40,048 nt of DNA from Alistipes sp. (lineage in GTDB: Bacteria > Bacteroidota > Bacteroidia > Bacteroidales > Rikenellaceae), in NCBI GenBank assembly GCA_017560425.1, contig JAFZEX010000030.1, positions 1 to 40,048 of the forward strand, read 5' to 3'. A program made the translations under genes and the position numbers. The notes under the pieces were generated by a model that worked only from the letters and a program-made list of their open reading frames with translations, had not been told where the DNA came from and searched no databases. Positions 7,873 to 17,816 of the stretch are shown here, piece after piece. How positions within the stretch are numbered: position 1 is the stretch's first letter; each line of letters starts with the position of its first letter.

Positions 7873-9162
7873 ATGAAAGATTTTAATCCAACACGCTACA
7901 CGCTAAAGTGTGTCGCTACCGATAGGGAGTTTGAAGATACCGGCTGGATGCTCGATGATCCTGAGTGCAAAACGCCATCGCTTGTTAGGGCTAACTACGA
8001 AAAGAAACAGCTCGAGCTTAAGTCTGACGACTATGGCTTGTATAAGTTTTGTGGTTGGCTTCCTGTGAAGCGCATGCTTCAGGGCTCGGCAGCACCTGTT
8101 ACCTATCGTAGCGAGGCTTTGGCTAAGCACCTCGGACTTAGCAACCTTTGGGTTACGCTCAACGGCTATGCTCCTGAGCATGGTGCTAAGATGCGAACAG
8201 GCTCGTTCAAGGAGACTGAGGCATATAGCGTATGTGCACGTATCGACGAGAAGGAGGATAGGGTGTTGGTTGTTGCTTCGGCAGGAAACACGGCACGTGC
8301 CTTTGCTCGTGTATGCTCTGACAACAACATCAAGCTTCTGTTGGTTGTTCCATCGGACAACCTATCTGCTTTGTGGTTTACCGAGCCACTTAACGACTGC
8401 GTGAAGCTCATTTCGTGTGAGAAGGGTGGCGACTACTACGATGCTATCTTCCTCAGTAACATTGTGCTTAAGTCGTCGAAGTTCTACGCCGAGGGTGGTG
8501 CAAAGAACATAGCTCGCCGTGATGGTATGGCAACCACAATGCTATCGGCAACAACGACAATTGGCCGTATTCCAGACTATTACTTCCAGGCCGTAGGTAG
8601 TGGCACAGGTGCCATTGCAGCATGGGAGGCTAATCAGCGACTCATCGAGGACGGACGCTTTGGCACGAATACCATGCGTCTTATCGTTTCGCAGAATGCA
8701 CCATTTGTGCCTATCTTCGATGCGTGGCGTGCCGACTCACGTGAGATTTTGCAGTACGAGATGAAGAAGGCTCGCCGTGATGCTGAGCTTATCGATGCTA
8801 AGGTGTTGTCGAACCGTCGTCCTCCATACGATATTGCTGGTGGTTTGTACGATGCGCTTAAGGCTACAAATGGCGATGTGGTGGTGGCAACAAATGCTCA
8901 GTCGAAGCGTGCTTGTCGCCTGTTTAAGGAGCTTGAGGGTGTCGATATTCACCCAGCAGCAGGCGTGGCACTTGCGTCGCTCATTAAGATGGTCGAGGCT
9001 GGTGAGATTGACAAAGATGCATGTATCATGCTCAATATCACAGGTTGTGGCGAGGAGCGTGCAAAGAAGGATAAGGAGATATTCTACCTTAAGCCAAGCA
9101 AGGTGTTCTCGCTTATGGCTGACTTCAACGAGATTATCAACTACGCAGAAACATTGTTTTAA
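7873..9162 (+). CDS. Cysteate synthase-like PLP enzyme (threonine synthase family)
   Basis: The 429-residue protein belongs to fold-type II PLP enzymes related to threonine synthase. The Schiff-base lysine is Lys113 in GSFKETEAY, and the phosphate-binding loop is ASAGNTARAF. Its N terminus (YTLKCVATDREFEDTGW) looks like the remnant zinc-ribbon start of the archaeal-type branch, not like classical ThrC. From memory it matches the family annotated as cysteate synthase, which makes L-cysteate from O-phosphoserine and sulfite. In Bacteroidetes cysteate is the head-group precursor of sulfonolipids. Threonine synthase remains the main alternative. It starts an operon with manA and a LuxR-type gene. 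Confidence 0.72.
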   Translation: MKDFNPTRYTLKCVATDREFEDTGWMLDDPECKTPSLVRANYEKKQLELKSDDYGLYKFCGWLPVKRMLQGSAAPVTYRSEALAKHLGLSNLWVTLNGYAPEHGAKMRTGSFKETEAYSVCARIDEKEDRVLVVASAGNTARAFARVCSDNNIKLLLVVPSDNLSALWFTEPLNDCVKLISCEKGGDYYDAIFLSNIVLKSSKFYAEGGAKNIARRDGMATTMLSATTTIGRIPDYYFQAVGSGTGAIAAWEANQRLIEDGRFGTNTMRLIVSQNAPFVPIFDAWRADSREILQYEMKKARRDAELIDAKVLSNRRPPYDIAGGLYDALKATNGDVVVATNAQSKRACRLFKELEGVDIHPAAGVALASLIKMVEAGEIDKDACIMLNITGCGEERAKKDKEIFYLKPSKVFSLMADFNEIINYAETLF

Positions 9163-9173
9163 AAGATTATAAT

Positions 9174-10160
9174 ATGCTGTACCCAATAAAATTTAAACCA
9201 AGAATCAAGGAGCGCATATGGGGTGGTCACGCCATTTTGGAGCGCAAGGGCAAGGCTGCGGCACGCCTCGCTAAGGATAAGCTCTATGGCGAGAGCTGGG
9301 ATTTGTCGTCGGTTAAGGGCGATATCTCGGTTGTTGCTAACGGCATGCTCAAGGGTAATAACCTCGAGGAGATTATCGAGGTGTATATGGGCGAGTTGGT
9401 TGGCGAGGGCCTCTTCGAGCGCTACGGCCTTGAGTTCCCGCTGTTGATCAAGTATCTCGATTGTAACGACAAGCTATCTGTTCAGGTACACCCCGACGAT
9501 GCACTTGCCGAGGAGCGTCACAATAGCTTTGGTAAGACCGAGGCGTGGTATATTGCTGACTGCAAGCCAGGTGCTGCCATATATCTTGGTTTCAGGGACT
9601 TGAACATTAGTCGTGAAGAGTATATCTCGGCTGTGTCGGAGTCACGCCTCGAGGAGTTGCTCAATCGTGTCGAGGTTAAGAAGGGCGATGTCTTCTTCAT
9701 TCCTGCAGGTACGGTGCACGCTCTTGGTGCTGGCATCGAGGTTGTCGAGGTGCAGCAGACATCGGATGTGACTTATCGAATCTATGATTGGGATAGAGTA
9801 GATGCATCGGGTAAGGGTCGTGAGCTACATACGGCACTTGCTGTAGATGCTATCGACTTTGAGTCTGATGCCGAGCTTTTGCACAAGCAGTACACCCTTG
9901 CGAAGGGTAGCGAGAGCAAGGTTATCGAGTGCCCATACTTCACGATGACGCTTCACGATGTCGATGCAGTGAAGTATCTCGACCGCTCTATGCTCGACTC
10001 GTTTATCGTATACATCTGCTTGTCGGGTAGTGCTACAATATCTATTGACGGAGGCAAGGAGGAACTTGCCGCTGGTGAGCTTGTGTTGATCCCTGCCGAG
10101 GCTTGTGAGGTTGCTATCGAGGGCAATGCTCAGCTAATGGAGGTGTATATCGGTAAGTAG
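9174..10160 (+). CDS. manA: Class I mannose-6-phosphate isomerase
   Basis: The 328-residue enzyme interconverts mannose 6-phosphate and fructose 6-phosphate, feeding GDP-sugar synthesis or mannose use. The zinc ligands of the type I family are in place: Gln104 and His106 in SVQVHPDD, Glu123 in KTEAWY, and His182 in AGTVHALG. The family signature that follows (VEVQQTSDVTYRIYDW) is also clear. The length fits the short bacterial and Bacteroidetes form. It starts 12 bases after the previous stop and is followed after 12 bases by the LuxR-type gene, so all three share a transcript. Why it sits with a cysteate synthase-like gene is not evident. Confidence 0.92.
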   Translation: MLYPIKFKPRIKERIWGGHAILERKGKAAARLAKDKLYGESWDLSSVKGDISVVANGMLKGNNLEEIIEVYMGELVGEGLFERYGLEFPLLIKYLDCNDKLSVQVHPDDALAEERHNSFGKTEAWYIADCKPGAAIYLGFRDLNISREEYISAVSESRLEELLNRVEVKKGDVFFIPAGTVHALGAGIEVVEVQQTSDVTYRIYDWDRVDASGKGRELHTALAVDAIDFESDAELLHKQYTLAKGSESKVIECPYFTMTLHDVDAVKYLDRSMLDSFIVYICLSGSATISIDGGKEELAAGELVLIPAEACEVAIEGNAQLMEVYIGK

Positions 10161-10172
10161 AAATTGGTGTAG

Positions 10173-10760
10173 ATGATGCGACCACAGATGGTGATAATCA
10201 TGGAGAATACGCTGAGCGCAATGGCTCTGCGTACTCTCCTTATGGATATCGCTGGTGGCATGGAGGTTGTCGTCTACGATTCGTTCAAGAGCTACACTCC
10301 CACAGAGGATGCCGTGCCACACTTCTTTGTGTCGTCGATGACCATCTTTCGCAATCCCGACTACTTCCGTCAGATGATGCGTCGCACAATCGTTGTCACC
10401 GAGGGCAGTGGCTCAACCTTTACGCAGATGGGCTTCCGCACCCTCGATGCCACGTCGTCGGAGCAAGATATTGTGCGTGCTATGTTGCAGATGCACCACA
10501 TGGGTCATCCACATGGTCACCCACACCCAACCCCCACAAGCGCAGATGATAGCAACGACCTATCTCAACGTGAGCGTGAGGTGCTAAAGCTGATGATTAA
10601 GGGTCGCATTAACAAGGAGATTGCCGACGAGTTGCACATATCGCTCTCAACGGTCATCTTCCATCGCAACAACATCTGCGACAAGCTAAACACTCGCTCA
10701 ATAGGTCGCCTCACGATCTATGCCGTATTGAACAATATAGTGTCTATTGCCGAGATTTAG
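10173..10760 (+). CDS. LuxR-type regulator with degenerate receiver and His-rich linker
   Basis: The 195-residue protein ends in a GerE/LuxR DNA-binding domain (about 128-190; LSQREREVLKLM and NKEIADELHISLSTVIFHRNNI are visible). The first about 105 residues have the strand/helix rhythm of a response-regulator receiver, but the strand that should end in the phosphorylated Asp reads HFFVSSMTIF, so that residue seems missing. Between the two domains is a histidine-rich linker with His at 108, 109, 112, 114, 116 and 118. Control may thus be by ligand, metal or partner rather than phosphorylation; this is inference. It is last in the operon and is followed by a terminator. Confidence 0.85.
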   Translation: MMRPQMVIIMENTLSAMALRTLLMDIAGGMEVVVYDSFKSYTPTEDAVPHFFVSSMTIFRNPDYFRQMMRRTIVVTEGSGSTFTQMGFRTLDATSSEQDIVRAMLQMHHMGHPHGHPHPTPTSADDSNDLSQREREVLKLMIKGRINKEIADELHISLSTVIFHRNNICDKLNTRSIGRLTIYAVLNNIVSIAEI

Positions 10761-10790
10761 GCTCTCTGTGTACTATTATAAACACAAAAA

Positions 10791-10952
10791 GAAGCTGTCT
10801 AACAAGGCTACTTTGTCGTTACGCTTGCTCTCAAAATGCTCATTTACGCTAAGTAAACTCCGCTTTTTCGAGCTTCGCAAGCCTAAAATTAGCTCTTGTT
10901 ATACAACTTCTAAAGCAAATGAGGCTGTCCACAAAACTTGTTGGACAGCCTC
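10791..10952. repeat. Intergenic repeat element ending in a terminator
   Basis: The arm GCTGTCTAACAAG (10794-10806) can pair with CTTGTTGGACAGC near 10938-10950, enclosing about 130 bases that contain a further small hairpin (TTTAC GCTAA GTAAA). The same downstream arm also pairs with GAGGCTGTCCA at 10921, so two alternative folds exist. The arms resemble the terminator at 147-175. A frame reading through it (10747-11013) has no gene-like features. Confidence 0.45.
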
Positions 10953-10957
10953 TTTTC
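10921..10957. terminator. Intrinsic terminator between convergent genes
   Basis: GAGGCTGTCCA (10921-10931) pairs perfectly with TGGACAGCCTC (10942-10952), followed by TTTTCT. It ends the cysteate synthase-manA-luxR operon and lies 25 bases from the stop of the convergent BACON lipoprotein gene. Confidence 0.8.
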
Positions 10958-10977
10958 TGTATCTCTATGTCGCTAAT

Positions 10978-11796
10978 CTATTGGTAGCTCTCGTTTGTGC
11001 AGTCGATAAGTGAGTATGCACCCTCGTAGGTTACAACGTGGGTCTTCTGCATATAGTCGATCTGCATTCTTGCCTCGAGGGTCACCTTGCCATCCTCTAC
11101 TGTGAGCTTTGCTACCTCGAAGTGGATCTGATTCTCTGACAAAGCGTAGCCCTGCTCGTTGTTGATCTGATACCAGCTAAACGAGTCGGTAAATGTGTTA
11201 GCGAAGCCCGAGTTGGTGATGTCGAACTCATAGACACCATTAGGCACAACAATGTTGTTCATGTCGGCTGGAGCAACGTCGAGGTAGAGATCTACGAAGT
11301 AGTAGTGAGCGTTAGGTACGCTAAACATGTTATTGTTGTCTAAGCCAAGGTCTGAGAATGCAAGGTAGTAGTTGTACAAGCCCTGCTGAATGCCATAGTA
11401 CTTACCCTGAAGGTATGTGGCTGAAATCTGCTCGTTTGTTGGAGCCTCGCTAAGCTTCTGAGTGATAGTCACAGTAACTGACGACTTGTCGTAAGATATG
11501 GTGACAACACCCATACGTGGCTCAGCATTAGGGTTTGCCTGAACGGTATAGCCAATCTTACCCTCGCTATAATCAAAGCTGCCAATCCAATCTACGTTAG
11601 ACTCTGCCTTAACCTCGGCGCCCTCTACCTGTGACAAGATCTCATACTTGATAAAGCCCATCACGCTACCGCTATTTACGGTAACCTCGCTATCGGTGGT
11701 AAGCTTAATCTGCTGTGTAGGCTCGTCGATAACAACAGGCTCACACGCTGCAAATAGCATTGCCACAATAGCAAAAATTGCAAGAATATTCTTCAT
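10978..11796 (-). CDS. BACON-domain-like lipoprotein
   Basis: The 272-residue protein has a lipoprotein signal peptide (lipobox FAAC, Cys18). Residues about 33-115 read like a BACON beta-sandwich: AESNVDWIGSF, GKIGYTVQANPN and VVTISYDKSSVTVTITQ follow the usual W-x-x and N-x-x-x-x-R-x-G pattern. BACON domains are common in surface proteins of Bacteroidetes and are thought to bind carbohydrate or mucin. The remaining 150 residues form a second beta-rich domain I do not recognise. It is monocistronic; no SusC/SusD or glycosidase gene is nearby to suggest a ligand. Confidence 0.75.
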   Translation of the reverse strand: MKNILAIFAIVAMLFAACEPVVIDEPTQQIKLTTDSEVTVNSGSVMGFIKYEILSQVEGAEVKAESNVDWIGSFDYSEGKIGYTVQANPNAEPRMGVVTISYDKSSVTVTITQKLSEAPTNEQISATYLQGKYYGIQQGLYNYYLAFSDLGLDNNNMFSVPNAHYYFVDLYLDVAPADMNNIVVPNGVYEFDITNSGFANTFTDSFSWYQINNEQGYALSENQIHFEVAKLTVEDGKVTLEARMQIDYMQKTHVVTYEGAYSLIDCTNESYQ

Positions 11797-11830
11797 AATG
11801 TTTAAATTTATTGTTTACATATTTCTTTTG

Positions 11831-11838
11831 CAAAGATA
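11831..11838 (-). promoter_or_regulatory. Promoter -7 motif TATCTTTG of the BACON lipoprotein gene
   Basis: The minus strand reads TATCTTTG, 34 bases before the ATG at 11796. It is divergent to the dipeptidase promoter at 11893-11900. Confidence 0.7.
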
Positions 11839-11892
11839 TATAATTTTTCCCATTAATAAATATATGTATTAGACTTTGTAAAATATTTTTAC

Positions 11893-11900
11893 TATATTTG
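11893..11900 (+). promoter_or_regulatory. Promoter -7 motif TATATTTG of the dipeptidase gene
   Basis: The motif lies 29 bases before the ATG at 11930. A TTTG at 11875-11878 is closer than the usual -33 spacing. Confidence 0.7.
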
Positions 11901-11929
11901 CATAAAATAACAATGACATATCAAATCTT

Positions 11930-12664
11930 ATGAAACGTATTTCACTACTATTTTGTGGCTTAATGGCTCTGTCCATGACTGCATTTGCGCAATCTGTGGA
12001 TTTCGATGCGAAGATGCGAGAGTATAAACTCGTGGATATTCAGACAATGGAGGGTGCTGAGGATATTATCGTGGAGCTCAAGTATTCTACTACTGATAAC
12101 TTCGTGGGCAAGGATATGTATCGTGATCTCGAGAAGGCATATCTCACTCCCGATTTTGCTCGCAAGGTTATCCGTGCTCAGCAGGTCCTTCGCAAGCGCA
12201 ATCCTCAGCTAACGCTTATGATCTACGACGCAGCACGTCCTATCAGTGTGCAGCGCTATATGCGTAAGTTGGTCGAGGGCACTAAGTTTCAGGACTTCGT
12301 TGCCGATGGCTCAAAGGGTGGTCGTCACAACTATGGCGTGGCCGTAGATCTTACTATTGCGACTAATCAGGGTATACCTTTGGATATGGGTGCTGGCTTC
12401 GACGACTTTACCGATGCAGCTGCCGTAAAGGGTACGAGCGACACTAACGACCAGGCAAACCGCAACCTTAAGGTGTATCGCGAGTATGTATATGGTCTTG
12501 TTAAGCGTGGCCTAATCACGCAGGAGGCAGCCAACAACCGTATGCTTCTTATTGAGGTTATGGTGGAGGTTGGTCTTTACCCATACCGCCGTGAGTGGTG
12601 GCACTACGAGGAGCTAACTCCAATGTCTGAAGTGCGCCAAACTCGTCGTCTGCTAAACTTCTAA
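11930..12664 (+). CDS. D-alanyl-D-alanine dipeptidase (VanX/DdpX type, peptidase M15)
   Basis: The 244-residue enzyme has a cleavable signal peptide (ending TAFAQ, about residue 21), so it works in the periplasm. The M15D zinc site is visible as GGRHNYGVAVDL (His and Asp ligands) and REWWHYE (Glu base and His ligand); the arginine loop DAARPISVQRYM also matches VanX. It cleaves D-Ala-D-Ala, here probably for peptidoglycan turnover and nutrient recovery: there is no vanH, vanA or two-component pair beside it, so glycopeptide resistance is not implied. It is monocistronic, with a terminator about 20 bases after the stop. Confidence 0.9.
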   Translation: MKRISLLFCGLMALSMTAFAQSVDFDAKMREYKLVDIQTMEGAEDIIVELKYSTTDNFVGKDMYRDLEKAYLTPDFARKVIRAQQVLRKRNPQLTLMIYDAARPISVQRYMRKLVEGTKFQDFVADGSKGGRHNYGVAVDLTIATNQGIPLDMGAGFDDFTDAAAVKGTSDTNDQANRNLKVYREYVYGLVKRGLITQEAANNRMLLIEVMVEVGLYPYRREWWHYEELTPMSEVRQTRRLLNF

Positions 12665-12684
12665 GCGTTTGATAATAACGAAAT

Positions 12685-12722
12685 AAGGGTGACTCCATTG
12701 CGGGGCCACCCTTAATATTTTG
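12685..12722. terminator. Intrinsic terminator between convergent genes
   Basis: AAGGGTG (12685-12691) pairs with CACCCTT (12707-12713), followed by AATATTTTG. It lies between the dipeptidase stop and the convergent lipoprotein stop at 12734. Confidence 0.65.
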
Positions 12723-12733
12723 TTGAGTCTCAG

Positions 12734-14209
12734 TTATTCAACCTCTATGATAATCTCGTAAGTGGAGTTAGGCTCGAACTCGGCGTTGTAGACAAGCACA
12801 AAGTTCTCGTCCAAAGCCACCTTCCACTCCTGACCCTCGGCAAGGCGGGGTGACGATAGGCGAGCGGGGAAGATGTAGCTAAATGGTAGGTCGAGGACAT
12901 GCTCCTGCTTAAACTTGTCGCCACGCATCTTCTCGAGGCTGAAGCTCTCGCCTGTTACAACCTTTACGACATACTTGCCATCACGCATAAAGCTACGTAC
13001 GGTGTAGTCCTCGTCGCCCGCTACGCTCTGAAGGTTAATCTGCCACTTGGGGTCGCCATAGTAGACCAACACATCTCTATCGTGCCAAAAGCCTACCATA
13101 TCCCAATCCTCGGCATTGTCAAGGTCTACCTCACGGCCAAGCACTTCCGATAGGCGGTTAGCAGCTGTGGTGAGCTCCTCGCGAAACTTGCCCTCGTAGC
13201 GATACTTTTCGTTGATGAGCTGTGGATACCACTCGTTTTGCTGGTGTAGGAAGTCTTGCTGGTTGATGAACGTAGCCTGGGCAAGGGTGTAGCGTGAAGG
13301 GTTTGTTACCCAATACTTTAGTGCGCCCCAGCCGTTGCGACCATGCCATGTTGTTACCACATAGCCAATCATCGTTGCAGCATTCGAGCCATTGAGCCAT
13401 GCCGCAGCCATGCTCTCTTTGGTGTTGTTCATGTCGCCGATAAGGCAGTTGCCAACAGCCGCATACACACGGCGCTTGCCGCTATTTTGCAAGTCCCACT
13501 CCTCCTTGGTGAACCTGTCTTCGGCATATAGCTTGCCATCACGAGGCTTGAGGTTGCCCAGCGAGTAGGGCATCTCCAGGTTCTTCTGCGTTGCATGTGC
13601 CGCTGTGACAATGAGGTCGGGGTCGAACTCTGCGTAGAGGTCGGTAAACTTGCGCAACACCTGCTCGGGTGCTACCGTGTCGCTCTTTATCTCGGCATCA
13701 CGGCCACGCTTCTCGCCCCAAAGACCCTTGGTGTGGTCATCGACCCATGCGTAGTTGTCGAACCACTTTGCCGAGTTTAGCTCCATGATTGTTGCTACGG
13801 CATCTTTGATAAGTAGTGGCTCTGTGCTGTTGTTCACCATGCGCATAGCAGCCTCGGCATCGTAGCCGGTGATGATGCCCCACATAAAGTCGGCGTAGAT
13901 ATCCTCGTCGATGTTGCGGCTTGTGTGGTGGAAATTGATGACATAGTCACGACCGATATTCTCGGGCTTCTCGACAATTGCCACATAGCGTGGCTTTAGG
14001 CTGCGTAGGGTGTCGATGAGCTCCGAGGGCGACGACTCGTAGACAACCACGTCTGCCGAGTGTTTTTGGCGTAGCGCCTCGGCAACATCTGCCCATGACT
14101 TATCCTCGCTCACGGCACGTGACATAGCCACAACGTAGCCATCATCGACATTTGCGCCTGAGCACGACACTGCCACAAGGGCGACCAAGCAGATAAATAA
14201 TCTTCTCAT
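12734..14209 (-). CDS. Lipoprotein with possible caspase-like (C25/gingipain-type) fold
   Basis: The 491-residue protein has a lipobox at VSC (Cys16). I do not recognise it as a named family. The order of elements recalls caspase-hemoglobinase-fold proteases: a strand KPRYVAIVEK, a segment DEDIYADFMWGIITGYDAEAA like the D-Y-x-D-x-x-W-G-R-L-T-G region of gingipain relatives, His205 after the hydrophobic strand DLIVTAAH, and Cys255 after strand RRVYAAVGNC. His and Cys at strand ends are what a catalytic dyad would need. The last about 150 residues are beta-rich. Protease activity is inference. It follows the DUF456 gene after four bases. Confidence 0.55.
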   Translation of the reverse strand: MRRLFICLVALVAVSCSGANVDDGYVVAMSRAVSEDKSWADVAEALRQKHSADVVVYESSPSELIDTLRSLKPRYVAIVEKPENIGRDYVINFHHTSRNIDEDIYADFMWGIITGYDAEAAMRMVNNSTEPLLIKDAVATIMELNSAKWFDNYAWVDDHTKGLWGEKRGRDAEIKSDTVAPEQVLRKFTDLYAEFDPDLIVTAAHATQKNLEMPYSLGNLKPRDGKLYAEDRFTKEEWDLQNSGKRRVYAAVGNCLIGDMNNTKESMAAAWLNGSNAATMIGYVVTTWHGRNGWGALKYWVTNPSRYTLAQATFINQQDFLHQQNEWYPQLINEKYRYEGKFREELTTAANRLSEVLGREVDLDNAEDWDMVGFWHDRDVLVYYGDPKWQINLQSVAGDEDYTVRSFMRDGKYVVKVVTGESFSLEKMRGDKFKQEHVLDLPFSYIFPARLSSPRLAEGQEWKVALDENFVLVYNAEFEPNSTYEIIIEVE

Positions 14210-14213
14210 ATCT

Positions 14214-14693
14214 TTAAGGTATTACATCTTTAATAATATAGTAGAGCAAAAAGCCGCCCACAACAAGCTTGAAGAGTGTGCCCACCAGGAACGACATCAG
14301 CGAGCCGAAGCCCACCTTGAGGGCCTCTTCGAATGTGAGCTTCTTTGCCAACATCTCGCCAGCCACAGCGCCGACAAATGGTCCGAGGATAATGCCCAAT
14401 GGACCGAAGAAGATTCCGGCGATAGTTCCCACCGTGGCACCTATCACACCAGCCTTAGTGCCGCCGAACTTCTTGCTAAAGTATCCTGGTAGAACGTAGT
14501 CCATAACTATCACTGCTACAGCAATAACGCCCCATACGACGAGTGTGGCTGTGGGTAGCTCAGAGTATGAGCTAAACGATATGCAAAGCAAGCCCGCATA
14601 TGAGATTATTGTGCCGGGTAGCACGGGGATTACAGCGCCAAGCAGACCTATGATGCCGCAGATTATGGCGATTACGCCAAGTGTAGTATCCAT
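14214..14693 (-). CDS. DUF456 family membrane protein
   Basis: The 159-residue protein is almost wholly membrane-embedded, with about five hydrophobic segments rich in glycine and proline (GAVIPVLPGT, GIFFGPLGIILGPFVGAVAGE). This glycine-rich pattern and the length fit DUF456. The family has no established function. It sits two bases behind udk and four bases ahead of the lipoprotein gene, in a three-gene unit. Confidence 0.85.
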   Translation of the reverse strand: MDTTLGVIAIICGIIGLLGAVIPVLPGTIISYAGLLCISFSSYSELPTATLVVWGVIAVAVIVMDYVLPGYFSKKFGGTKAGVIGATVGTIAGIFFGPLGIILGPFVGAVAGEMLAKKLTFEEALKVGFGSLMSFLVGTLFKLVVGGFLLYYIIKDVIP

Positions 14694-14695
14694 CG

Positions 14696-15316
14696 CTATC
14701 TCTCGTCGATAAGTGAGCGGATATTCTTGATAAGCATGCCCACAGCCACCGAGTTGAAGCCACCCTCAGGAATGATAACGTCGGCATGACGCTTCGATGG
14801 CTCAACAAACTGCTCGTGCATAGGCTTCACGGTTGTGGTGTATTGGTCGATGACCGACTGCATTGTACGGCCACGCTCACACACGTCACGCAAGATGCGG
14901 CGAGCAAGACGAATATCGGCATCGGTATCAACAAACACCTTGATGTCCATAAGCTCACGAAGCTCCTTGTTCTCGAAGATTAGGATGCCATCAACGATAA
15001 TCACCTTAGACGGCTTAACCGAAACACGCTCGTCGGTGCGGTTGTGCTCGACAAACGAGTATACAGGGTGCTCGATGGGCACATTGTTCTTAAGCGTGCG
15101 AATATGCTCCACCAACATATCTGTGTCGAAGGCAGCGGGGTGGTCGTAGTTTAGCTTTGTGCGCTCGTCGTACGTAAGCTCGGGGTGAGCCTTGTAGTAG
15201 TAGTCGTGGCACAATGTGGCTACGTCGTCGCCCTTGAATGCCTCCTGAAGTTGCTTCACGAGTGTAGATTTTCCTGAGCCGGTACCACCAGCAACACCAA
15301 TAACGGTAACTTTCAT
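14696..15316 (-). CDS. udk: Uridine kinase
   Basis: The 206-residue enzyme phosphorylates uridine and cytidine in the pyrimidine salvage pathway. The P-loop GGTGSGKST follows the start directly (VTVIGVAGGTGSGKST), and YYYKAHPELTYDERTKLNYDHPAAFD plus FVDTDADIRLARRILRD are typical of uridine kinases. The open frame runs up to 15367, but the ATG at 15316 gives the standard N terminus and length; the longer version would cross the gyrB terminator. No TAnnTTTG promoter fits between that terminator and the start, so expression may rely on partial read-through from gyrB. Confidence 0.94.
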   Translation of the reverse strand: MKVTVIGVAGGTGSGKSTLVKQLQEAFKGDDVATLCHDYYYKAHPELTYDERTKLNYDHPAAFDTDMLVEHIRTLKNNVPIEHPVYSFVEHNRTDERVSVKPSKVIIVDGILIFENKELRELMDIKVFVDTDADIRLARRILRDVCERGRTMQSVIDQYTTTVKPMHEQFVEPSKRHADVIIPEGGFNSVAVGMLIKNIRSLIDER

Positions 15317-15330
15317 AATATTCAGTCTAT

Positions 15331-15357
15331 AAAAAAGGGCCGCACTAAGCGACCCTA
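15331..15357 (-). terminator. Intrinsic terminator after gyrB
   Basis: On the minus strand GGGTCGC pairs with GCGGCCC (one G-T pair) around TTAGT, followed by TTTTTTAT. It lies in the short gap between gyrB and udk and should reduce transcription into udk. Confidence 0.75.
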
Positions 15358-15367
15358 CGTTAATCAA

Positions 15368-17559
<2,192 letters not shown>

Positions 17560-17604
17560 AGTTTCGTTTCTTCTTTTTTCCTATGAAACGAAAAAGAAGA
17601 AACT
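17560..17604 (+). repeat. Left copy of a 45-bp exact inverted repeat (hairpin H1)
   Basis: These 45 bases are the exact reverse complement of 18258-18302. Each copy can itself fold: GTTTCTTCTTTTT pairs with AAAAAGAAGAAAC in the reverse orientation, with the loop holding CATAGG (CCTATG on this strand). No target-site duplication flanks the pair. Confidence 0.9.
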
Positions 17605-17629
17605 ATTGTTTAATCATCAAAAATATATC

Positions 17630-17680
17630 AATTATGAACGTTTTACGATATCGGTTGGGGTAGTGTCGTGGCAGAGAGAG
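17630..17680 (+). repeat. 51-bp direct repeat, copy A
   Basis: It starts AATTATGAACG and ends GCAGAGAGAG, and matches copy B (17751-17801) at about 47 of 51 bases. Both copies contain ATG followed by nine sense codons and TAG (MNVLRYRLG in copy A, MNVFRYWLG in copy B). Confidence 0.8.
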
Positions 17681-17687
17681 GGGTTGA

Positions 17688-17737
17688 TTTTCAATTTTTC
17701 TTTCTTTCAAAAACCCTATGTTTTGAATTTGAAAAAA
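17688..17737 (+). repeat. Hairpin repeat H2
   Basis: TTTCAAAAA and TTTTGAA surround the loop CCCTATG; outer A/T-rich arms pair less well. In reverse complement it matches the hairpins at 18065-18115 and 18162-18211, which share the CATAGGGTTTTTGAAAG core. Confidence 0.75.
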
Positions 17738-17750
17738 TAAAAACCATCAC

Positions 17751-17801
17751 AATTATGAACGTTTTTAGATATTGGTTGGGGTAGTGTCGTGGTAGAGAGA
17801 G
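17751..17801 (+). repeat. 51-bp direct repeat, copy B
   Basis: Second copy of the repeat at 17630-17680, placed after hairpin H2 as copy A is after H1. The left half of the element is thus two hairpin-plus-repeat units. The bases before its ATG (ATCACAATTATGAA) recur at the start of the gene at 24525. Confidence 0.8.
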
Positions 17802-17816
17802 AACAACAGGGAGATA

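Noticed and set aside
8737-9186. 149-codon minus-strand open frame
   Set aside because: Antisense to the cysteate synthase-like gene; no promoter or recognisable motif.
10747-11013. 88-codon frame after the LuxR-type gene
   Set aside because: Runs through the intergenic repeat and the terminator and into the convergent gene.
11930-12664. Vancomycin resistance cluster
   Set aside because: Only the dipeptidase is present; vanH, ligase and regulators are missing, so a cell-wall turnover role is more likely.
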